Below, piece by piece: positions 1 to 10,100 of a stretch of 64,000 bases of DNA. The DNA lies in the NCBI GenBank assembly GCA_002633025.1, contig NMRB01000273.1, positions 99,925-163,924 of the forward strand, written 5' to 3'. The notes beneath the pieces were generated by a model. It had not been told where the DNA came from and did no database searches. It saw nothing but the letters and a program-made list of their open reading frames with translations. The first letter of the stretch is position 1; every line of letters begins with the position of its first letter. Made by a program: the position numbers and the translations under genes. The stretch is from Notospermus geniculatus. Lineage: Eukaryota > Nemertea > Pilidiophora > Heteronemertea > Lineidae.

Positions 1-245
1 TAATCTGATTGTCAGCTTTGCCACTAGGGGGCGCAAATGAACATCGCATAGTTTTCCTTGTCAGATGGATAGCGCTTTAAGTTTTTGACGGATCATTTTC
101 ATATTGCATAATGGTGTGTGTGACCCAAAAATCTAGGTGAAGTTCGGTTTTGGATGTGATGAGCTTCCTATTTAGGTCAGTAGGGGGCGTTTTGTGAAAA
201 AAATCAAAGGGCTCTGAAACAATTTTCGACAGCCTGAATTGCCTG
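1..245. repeat. dispersed non-coding repeat fragment
   Basis: The segment opens with a 'gccactagggggcgcaaatg' phrase and later has 'gtcagtagggggcg', spaced by text about 'gacccaaaaatctaggtgaag'. This wording resembles the larger repeat at 1826-2830, where 'gccaccaggtggc' and 'aacccaaaaatcat' recur. I see no coding potential. It is probably a diverged member of the same family. Confidence 0.3.
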
Positions 246-1394
246 ATAAGCTCAATGCATGCATCACAATTTACATTTTATGGTATGCTGAGGATTTTAA
301 TACCCAGTTTTACAGGCTGGTCTTCATGTTTAGCCTTAGCCATGCTATAACCTGATTTGAATTTCCCACCCTCTCCATACATTCTGTCATCTTCCCATCA
401 TGCAGTGCACACTTCCTGCAGAAATACAGAGCACATGGTCATCATGGATGCAGTTTTGTGGTGCTGAGGGATACATGATTGCCAGATTGAAAATTATCAA
501 CTTGTTTGTACCGGTATTGGTAGTTATTTGTTGGATGTGAGGAGTAGGAGACACAGAGGTATGGCACACTTGCAAATGGGCTAACCCTTCAACTACAGGT
601 CATACTGAACATTCTGAAATTTATCCAAAAGTTCCACTGAAAGTTCATGGAACCTGTCTGTGTGTTGAGTGCATGTATGATGTATGAATAACCCACCCAG
701 GGCCCAGGCCTATTAATTGCATTGACCTCTTTCCACATAAACAGTGTACAAACGGTTGAAAATGATAAACTATGAATGTTATTTGTTTATTTTGAAGTAT
801 AGGCCTACACTGTCACTAGTCAAGTAAACCTGCTATTTTTGAGAAGGTTAACCCCATATTAGGCAGTTCCACCAGTAGGAAAAAGTCCCATTCATTGGTC
901 AGTGGAACATGTGGTGGAAAGGACTTTGTAAAAAACTCTGTAGGCTTTATATTGTAATATTCTCTACGCTTTCCTGATTGGCACATATTTGATGTGTTAA
1001 CCCTTTGACATCCACTCCACAGCAAGAGATCGGAGACCTGTTTGTTCAATTCTAACTGGCACACCATAGGCCTGGCCCTAGTTCAAAGGGAATTAGCCCC
1101 GGCAGTCAGAACTGACGCTAAGAGTAATTTCGTTGCCCATGAAATTTTCAATTTCGTAATTTTGTATAGGTATTTTAATAGATTACATCCTTGATTTCGG
1201 CCCAGATTTGCAGTTGACTGTGTTCTAAATGCTGTTTAAAGGTATCAAAGCCACAGCACTTGTGCAAATGCCCTTAAAATTAATAAATTCCTGATGTCAG
1301 ACTACAGACTAAAGATGACGGCATTTCATTCTAGATCTATTCAACTTTGACCTTGACCCTCTGACTGCTCGGCACTCGCTGTGAAGTCCCTTCT
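246..1394. other. gene-free stretch, nothing recognised
   Basis: No ORF here looks like a real protein, and I see no tandem repeat, hairpin or RNA gene. The short minus-strand open frames at 387-575 and 816-1067 have no recognisable motif. Confidence 0.4.
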
Positions 1395-1552
1395 GGGCTG
1401 GGTTGCACAAAACTCATGTTAGCGCTAACATCATGTTAGCGCTAACATCATGTTAAATGACGTAAAATGACAATGGATTTTGACGTCATCTAACATAAAA
1501 GTTAGCGCTAACACCATGTTAGCGCTAACATGAGTTTTGTGCAACCGGCCCC
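1395..1552. mobile_element. palindromic fold-back MITE (about 160 bp)
   Basis: The left arm begins GGTTGCACAAAACTCATG at 1401. The right arm ends as its reverse complement at 1546. Outside this core the similarity continues loosely (gggctg against ccggcccc). Each arm also holds two copies of the 12-bp perfect palindrome GTTAGCGCTAAC, so the element contains palindromes within a palindrome. The loop is about 60 bp. I found no clear target-site duplication and no coding capacity, so the parent superfamily is unknown. Confidence 0.8.
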
Positions 1553-1635
1553 TGCTCTATAACTTAAAGCCGCACAGTATGCACCGCTACTCCCGGGCCC
1601 CCCACTCCTTAATTTTAGGGTACACATATGCTTGT

Positions 1636-1830
1636 TCCTGAGTTTGAAAAGGACCCCCTTATGGAAGGAACCAAGGGAAATTTTCCACCCCTTTTTGCGG
1701 GCTTTTTTCATCCAATTAGACCCCTAATGGAAGAAACCAAGATATTTTCACCCCATTTTTGGGATTTTTCATGCAATTAGACCCCCTAATTGAAGGAACC
1801 AAGGTATTTTCACTCCCTTTTTAGCTCACT
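1636..1830. repeat. degenerate tandem repeat, about 3 copies
   Basis: Units of about 75 bp repeat the theme 'gaaccaaggtattttcac', then 'cccctttttgggatttttc', then 'atgcaattagacccccta'. The copies differ by substitutions and small indels. No coding role is apparent. Confidence 0.55.
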
Positions 1831-2830
1831 GGGGTGAGCTCTTAGGATGGTGCAGCGTCCGGCGTCCGTTGTCGTCCGTCATTGGCCGTTAGCAGGGCAC
1901 GTTTTGTATCCGCTGGAGCTATTGATCTGAAACTTGGTACATATATGCCCCTAGGTCATATGACCCACGACACCAAGTTTCGGTCCGACTTGACTCTCAA
2001 CTTTGCCACCAGGTGGCAGAAACCAAAAACACAAAAAGTGCAATAATTCCTGAACTAATGACTAGATCATCTCCAAATTTTTATCATAGGTGTAGCTAAT
2101 AAGGATACATAACATTATGTAACGGGTTTTTGATTTGACCTACTTTTCAAGGTCACAGAGGTCAAAGTTCGACAAAAGTGACGAACCTGCCACAGTTTGT
2201 CATTATTTCACCAAGCGACTTCATATCTTGCATAAACATGCATTGGAGGGGTACCTTAAAAAATAGCGAGTTTTGGCCCGATTGGACATCCAATATGGCC
2301 GCCAGGTGGCGTAACCTGAAAATCAAGTAAGTGCTATTACTCGGGAACGGCTTGACGCAGAGTGCTCAAATTTGATACTTACTCCCTCTAGATGACCTTT
2401 ACATGCACATCAAATTTCGGCCTGATTTGGCTTCAAGCATGGCCACCAGGTGGCGTAACCCAAAAATCATCAAAGTGCTGTATCTCAGAAACGCCTTAAC
2501 CCAAAGTGCTCTAATGTGTTAGGTGGCCCCCTGCAGATGACCTTTATGTCCATGTGAAGTTTTGGCCCGATCGGACATCCAATATGGCCGCCAGGTGGCG
2601 TAACCCAAAAATCATCAAAGTCATCAAAGTGCTGAACGACTTGACCCAAAGCGCTCCAATGTGCTATGTGGCCCCCTGCAGATTCAGCCCGATCCAGTAT
2701 GGCCGCCAGGTTGCATAACCCAAAAATTATCTAAGTCCTACATGGGATTGACTTGACCCAGATTGCTCGTGATATGTACCTCCCTCTGTCATTAGACTAT
2801 TACTGTATGTCCAACCTGGTGAGCACATGG
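1826..2830. repeat. dispersed repeat with 145-bp internal periodicity
   Basis: The phrase 'ggccgccaggtggcgtaacc' or a close variant occurs near 2005, 2296, 2441, 2586 and 2701. The three central copies are spaced about 145 bp apart. Between them come variants of 'aaaaatcatcaaagtgctg' and 'agatgacctttatgtccatg'. It opens with 'ctcactggggtgagctc'. No ORF is present. Similar text appears at 11515-11640, immediately after the Helitron ORF, and a looser relative lies at 58550-59560. Confidence 0.6.
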
Positions 2831-3762
2831 TCCATGGACCATTTCATTGGTGTTTTTCAGGAATTTTTTCCCGAACAGTGCTGTCGAAAATGACCCCTTT
2901 TGCTGAGAAAATTGGAACGAGCATGCGGTATGGTTGACCCCTGAGTGGGGGGCACGGGCCGCTACTCACTCCCCAGTTCGGCCAAAATATAGTGCAACCT
3001 CATCTACAGGCATGCGTACTGTATAGAACCATAGAACCACATATTATAACATTATCCTGCATCATCGAGGTTTTGGGAATCCCCTTGAGGAATCCCCAAT
3101 GCTGTGTGTAGTCTTGTGCATTGTGTCCACACAGGCTGCGCAAGACTGCTTCGTGAGACTGCTTTTGCACAGACCTGTGTAGCCGTGGAACGCATCACAT
3201 CGGCCAGATTTGGCCAACGTGTACGTCCGCGACCTCATCACAGCGTAGGAATCTTGGTTGATAAAATAAATCCAAGTTATTGGCTTCGTTTAATGCTAAA
3301 ATATTTACAGATTTTTGTCAATAATTGCATGGCAAGTAACAAATCTCGTAATAAGCGAGGTTTGTAGGTATTTGATCCTAGAAACTACACTGATCGAGGG
3401 ATCACATGATCAGCCAAGAAAGAAGTTCGCTGTCAATCATCCGGCGCCATCTTGATTACTCACAATCCTGTGAGCACGGCGTAACAGATTGGTGCGAGCG
3501 TAGGAGCGCCTTCTGTTGTAACAATGTAGTCTTGTGCAGCCAGCCACACAGTGCTGCTGGGGTTCCCCACTGCATACATATCCATGGATTTATCAACATT
3601 TTTCTTTCCAGGCAGCATCATTATCCTACAGTCAACGTCACCTGCCTCACACTAGACCAGGATTCTGTGGACCTGTTGCCTTGTTGAAGCACAACTTGGT
3701 ATCTGCTAGGCTGCACCGTTACTGCTGCTGGTCCATCACACGATTTATAAACTACTGATTCC
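2831..3762. other. gene-free stretch, nothing recognised
   Basis: Short plus-strand open frames (3104-3367, 3406-3687) carry no recognisable domain. I see no repeat structure until the minisatellite that starts at about 3763. If the Helitron 5' end lies here I could not place it. Confidence 0.35.
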
Positions 3763-4112
3763 ATTATTGGACTCTGATATTGGTCCTTCATTGGACTCGC
3801 ATACTGGTCCTTCATTGGACTCTCATACTGGTCCTTCATTGGACTCTGATACTGGTCCTTCATTGGACTCTCATACTGGTCCTTAATTGGACTCTCATAC
3901 TGGTCCTTCATTGGACTCTGATACTGTCCTTCATTGGACTCTGATACTGTCCGTCATTGGACTCTGATACTGTCCTTCATTGGACTCTGATACTGTCCGT
4001 CATTGGACTCTGATACTGTCCGTCATTGGACTCTGATACTGTCCTTCATTGGACTCTGATACTGTCCTTCATTGGACTCTTAGACTGGTCCTTCATTGGA
4101 CTCTTCAACTGA
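3763..4112 (+). repeat. minisatellite, 23-24 bp unit, about 15 copies
   Basis: The unit reads 'ctctgatactggtccttcat' followed by 'tgga'. The first copies have 'actggtcc' (24 bp) and later ones 'actgtcc' (23 bp), so there is a sharp subtype switch near 3920. It runs directly into the Helitron ORF. The first ATG of the open frame (4049) lies inside the array, so the next in-frame ATG at 4139 is the more believable start. Confidence 0.85.
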
Positions 4113-4138
4113 CCAAGCCACTTGAAAACAAAGCAATA

Positions 4139-7100
4139 ATGCCCAAGCTAAAGAGACAGTCACATCAGCAAAAAATGCAAACCAATAAACTTCATAAACA
4201 GCAGGTACGACAAAGCCATACTCCATCGTCCACTTTGCAAACAACTGATCTGAATACTACAAACAGCAATCAACCTGAACTACAAGTAGTTCAAGCGTCA
4301 CACCATCAAGGTGATCAACGATACAAGTTTCCTGGTCTACAGTGTACTTTTGTATCATACAGAGCCCTTATTGAAGATTGTGAAATCAAATCACACACCT
4401 GGACAGGTCAGCATTTAGATCATATTCTGGAAAGTGGTAGTCACTTGTTCTTTGAATACTTCCAAACCAAACAAACAGAACCTCATGCACTATTAGTGTC
4501 TGAGCTACCTTCAACATGTACCTTGAAATCTTCAGACAGAACATACAAATTATTCCTTTCACAAAGCTATACAGGAATGATTTTCAATGATGCTGTAGCT
4601 GAACCTTATTACACTCTACAAAATGGACTGAGGTGTGCTTTTGCTAGCCATCAGCACTGTTTCTTTGTCTGCCATGGTTATACAGTCACACTCTTTCAGT
4701 ACTCAAACGGTTCCTATGCTGTGTTTGATTCACATTCACGAAGTGCTTCTGGATTTATAGACAACAACGGGACCGCTGTAATAGTCAGATGCAGTAACTT
4801 TGATAGTTTCCTGAAGTATCTCAAGTCATTATTCATGACATTGAACACTCCAAATGATGCCCCATTTGAATTAGTTCCTGCACAAGTTGTTCTGCAACAA
4901 GATGCCTGTCTTCTTCAAAAACAGATTGAAGGTTACCTTGAGAAAGAAAAGGAAAGAGAACATAGCCGCAAAGAGTATATGAGATGTTACAAACAAAGAG
5001 TAAGAGCCAATGTAGCAAATTATAGTCAGGAACTACATCTGTCAAAGGTATCAAAAGAAAATAGGCGGCGTAATCCTGAACTCTCTGAAATTGACAAACA
5101 GCGAACCAAGCAGTCAATGGTCACATTGAGATCCAATCCTGAATTTCAGGAAGTGGACAAACAGCGAACCAAGCAGTCAATGGTCAAATTAAGATCCAAT
5201 CCTGAATTTCAGGAAGTTGACAAACAGCGAACCAAACAGTCAATGGTCAAATTGAGATCCAATCCTGAATTTCAGGAAGTTGACAAACAGCGAACCAAAC
5301 AGTCAATGGTCAAATTGAGATCCAATCCTGAATTTCAGGAAGTTGACAAACAGCGAACCAAGCAGTCAATGGTCAAATTGAGATCCAATCCTGAATTTCA
5401 GGAAGTTGACAAACAGCGAACCAAGCAGTCAATGGTCAAATTGAGATCCAATCCTGAATTTCAGGAAGTTGACAAACAGCGAACCAAGCAGTCAATGGTC
5501 AAATTGAGATCCAATCCTGAATTTCAGGAAGTTGACAAACAGCGAACCAAGCAGTCAATGGCCAAATTGAGGTCCAATCCTGAATTTCAGAAAGTTGACA
5601 AACAGCGAACCAAACAGTCAATGGTCAAATTGAGATCCAATCCTGAATTTCAGGAAGTTGACAGACAGCGAACCAAGCAGTCAATGGTCAAATTGAGATC
5701 CAATCCTGAATTTTACAAAGTTGACAAACAACGAGCCAAACAGTCAATGGTTGAATTGAGATCGAAACCAGAATTTCAAGAGGTTGACAAACAGCGAACC
5801 AAACAGTCAATGGTCAAATTGAGATCCAATCCAGAATTTCGGGCAGTCGACAAAGACAGAACAAAATGTGCTATGAAAAAGGCAAGACTGTGTCCAGAAT
5901 ATAAAGAAAAAGAGTTGCAATCAAAAAAGAGGAAAAGAGCAGATGATGAATTCTATAAGCAAGAATTACTACAACAGAGACAATCTAAAAGACTGAAGAG
6001 AGAAAGCAATGTTGAATATTTAGAACATGAAAGACTGAAACAAAGTGAACGCCGGCGAGTTCAAAGACTTCAGATGAATTCCACTGCCAAATCTTGCATC
6101 TCTCCACGTTCCAAACTGATATCGAGATTCAAGAGATCAGTTGACACTGGACCTGTATATGTGTGCACAAGTTGCCATCAAACTTGGTTCCGAGAAAGTG
6201 TTGTCTCAGCTGAGCCACTTAAAAGTATTGATGAAGCTTTACACACAAAATGTTTTACTGGCAAAACAAGTGTGCAAGACAAAGAATGGATCTGTTTGAC
6301 TTGTGCTGCTTCCATTAGAAAAAAGAAAATGCCAGCTTGTTGTATAGCCAATGGTTTGTCATTCCCAAGAAAACCTAAAGAACTTGACCTCACTCCCCTT
6401 GAAGAACGATTGGTATCTCCAAGAATTCCTTTCATGCAGATCAGAGAAAAACCAAGAGGTGGCCAGCTTAGCATCAAAGGGAATGTTGTAAATGTGCCAG
6501 CAGATGTCAACACAACTATCAACAGCTTACCAAGAACTCTTGACGAATCTGAAACGATTGCAGTGAAACTCAAAAGAAAGCTCTCATTCACTCAGTCTGT
6601 GTCATTTGAATCAGTACGGCCAACACGAATTTATAAAGCCGCAAAATGGCTGATACACAACAGTCAGCTTTTTCAACAAGAAGGTATAACATTGAATGAA
6701 AACTTCATGGCTGAAAATGACAACATTTCCAATTTCATTTCTGGTACAGACGAAATAGCACATTCTGTGCATCCCAACGTTGACAACAATCATGATGAGG
6801 CAGAATATCTTCATTCAGGCTTCAACAATCTGACATCAAAAACTGATGACCAAGATGCACCCGATGTGTCACTACACGTCAATAAAAACAATGTTCCACC
6901 AACAATGGCTACCTCTGAATCTGATGGCTTCTCTGATGATCATGATGACTCAGTTGTCCCAGAAGATCAAGCAGTACTTGATGAAAATACCTGTGGAAAT
7001 CTTGACACTCTTCTTCAGCCAACTGACTTCAGAGAACTTGATAAAACGATGATATTTGCACCTGGTGAAGGAAATGTTCCAATCAGTATTTTTCAAGACA

Positions 7101-10100
7101 GAGATTCTGAATTCCTGGCTTTTCCCACTATCTACTGTGGTGAGCGTCGTAAAGACAACACTGAACGAGAAATACCACTCCATTATAGTACAATCGCCAA
7201 ATGGGAACTCAGAAATGTAGATCGAAGGGTAGCAAAATGTGTGCCAAATTTATTCTTCAAAATGAAGAAATTGCAGATCAAACAGATTCGAGACAAAGTG
7301 AGTACAGCAGTTCGTAAAATCAAAGGTAAACAGCAATCGTCATACACTGCCAATGATCTTCTTGATGCTGGAGCAGTAAACAATCTTGTCAAACTAGATG
7401 AAGGCTACAGAGTGCTTAGAACTCTTCGAACTTCACCTCCTTATTGGGAAAACATGAAACGTGACCTTTTTGCCATGATCCGCCAGTTGGGGTTGCCTAC
7501 ATTTTTCCTGACACTCAGTGCCGCTGAAACACGCTGGAAACCACTTCTCAAAATGTTAGGAACACTCGTTGATCAAAAGTCATACACAGATGAAGAACTC
7601 GAGAATATGCCATGGCTGCAGAAGTGCAAGTTGATCAAATCTGATCCAATCACCTGCTGCAGATATTTTGATTATAGAGTGAACAGACTGATCTCAACTG
7701 TACTCCTTGATGAACAGCATGTCATAGGAAAAATTGCTGATTACTTCGGCAGAATTGAATTCCAAAACCGAGGAAGCCCTCATATTCACATGTTGATCTG
7801 GATTGAGAATGCTCCACAGTACAAAAGAGAAAAGAAAGAGGAAATAGAAGAATTCATTGATAAATTCATCACCTGCTGTAAAAACATGGACATGGAAGAC
7901 ACTGTAAAATTGCAAGACCACAAGTGTACTAGAACATGCAGAAGACCAAATCAAAATAGCACGACTTGCAGGTTTCATTACCCCATTCCTCCATTCCCCA
8001 GAACAATGATACTGGAACCACTAGAAGAGGATGAGAAGTCAGAAATTCACAATGAAACATTCACCAGAATTACTGAGAAGCTTGCAACAATGACTGATTC
8101 GGATTTGAGTTTCGATGAGTTCCTTGCAGAACTAGATTTGGACTTTGATTCCTATGTGCTAGCAATCAGGTCATCACTGAATGCCACCAGAATATTCTAT
8201 AAGCGCACTCCATCTGAAATACGAATGAACACATACAATGAAGTCATTCTAAAAGCATTCGAATCCAACATGGACTTTCAGTTCGTACTTGATGCATATG
8301 CTTGTGCTGCCTACATTGCTAACTATATCACAAAAGGTCAACGAGGAATGTCCAATTTACTCTATGAAGCTTGTGAAGAAGCCAAAAGAAACAACCAAGC
8401 CATTCGACAGCAAGTCCAAACCATTGGCAACAAGTTCCTCGGAGCAGTAGAGATTAGTGCACAAGAAGCTGGATACATTGCACTGCAGCTGCCACTCAGA
8501 AAAAGTTCACGAGATACCATGTTCATCAACACATCTCCTCCTGATGAAAGAACATTTCTGCTAAAATCTGAAGCGCAGCTGAAAGCTCTTCCAAAGGATT
8601 CCACTGATATTCAATCTGAAAATGTGATCACAAGATACCAGAAGAGGCCAAAGGAACTGGAGGACGTCATCTTTGCAGATTATGCATCATCCTATGATAC
8701 TGTGAAAGACAAAGATCACAGGCCTTCACTCCCTAAAAATGACTTTGAAAACCTTCTCCCAGAAGACCAACCGCAACTTGATGATGATACTGATGACAAC
8801 CCTGAGAGTACTGATGATAATGTAATAAACTCTGATGATGTCACATTCAAGCTGAGAGGTGGATACATTCTCAGGAAAAGAAAGAAGCAAAAAATTCTCA
8901 GATTTGTCAGATTCAGCAAAGTCAAGGATGCCGAAAAGCACTACAGAGAAAAACTCATGCTGTACACTGCATGGAGAAACGAAGATTCTGACCTCCTTGC
9001 TGGATATGATTCTTACCAACAAAGATACTTTCTTGAAAAAGAAGCAATTGAATTAGCTGAGGCTAGGTATGAGCAAAATGTTGATGCTCTCGACAAGGCA
9101 CAACAACATGTAGAGGAAGATGACTGGGCTGATGTTGCACCTAACACAGAACATGCCAATGAACAAGATGAAGCTGAAGGAACATTGGATAGTGAACTCT
9201 ATGGCTGCTTTGATCCACGACAGGTGGCGGCTGCCTCAAACCAATATGATCTTGGTCCTGACATTGGTGTACAGTCACAATCAATTCCTATCCACATGGA
9301 AATGCAGCCAGGAGTTCTTCCAAATGCTGAGTACATGGCACTGCTACAGAACTTGAATATGGAACAGAAGGCATTCTTCTATCACATTCTGCATCACTTT
9401 AAAACAAGTACTGATCCAATATACACATTCCTATCATCTGGAGCAGGTTGTGGAAAGACCGTTGTCACAAAAGCCTTGTATCAAGCCCTGTATAGATACT
9501 TCAACTCCATTGCAGGCTCAAATCCAGATGAAATCAAAGTCTTATTGACTGCTCCAACTGGAAAGGCTGCTTACAATATCAATGGTAGTACAATTCATTC
9601 TGCTTTTCTTGTACCAGCTAATCAAAGCTTGGCCTACAAACCCTTGGACATGCAAAGGCTCAATACTTTGAGAACAACATACAAAGAGCTGAAAGTTATC
9701 TTCATTGATGAAATCTCCATGGTTGGATCAAACATGCTAAATTTCGTCAATCTTCGACTGCAAGAAATCATGGGTTCCAAACTATTGTTCGGAAATGTCA
9801 GCATAATTGCAGTTGGTGATCTATACCAGTTACAACCTGTAATGGACAGATGGATATTTGAAAACACCACTGAAGCTTACGGGCCACTTGCAACAAACCT
9901 ATGGCAGCAACTGTTCTCCATCTGGGAACTCCACAAAGTCATGAGACAGAAAGACGATCAAGCATTTGCAGAGCTTTTGAACAGATTGAGAGAAGGTCAC
10001 CAAACAAAACAAGACATTGAAATGCTAGACTCAAGGCTTTCAGACATGGAAAAAGTACAGAAAGAGGCTCCTGATGCAACTTGTCTTTTCACCTCCAATC

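Noticed and set aside
3621-3911. Minus-strand frame coding repeated KDQYESPM units
   Set aside because: It is a translation of the 24-bp minisatellite, where every frame without a stop yields a repeat peptide.
5093-5911. CRISPR-like regular repeat spacing
   Set aside because: The units are contiguous 63-bp coding repeats without unique spacers, in an animal genome.
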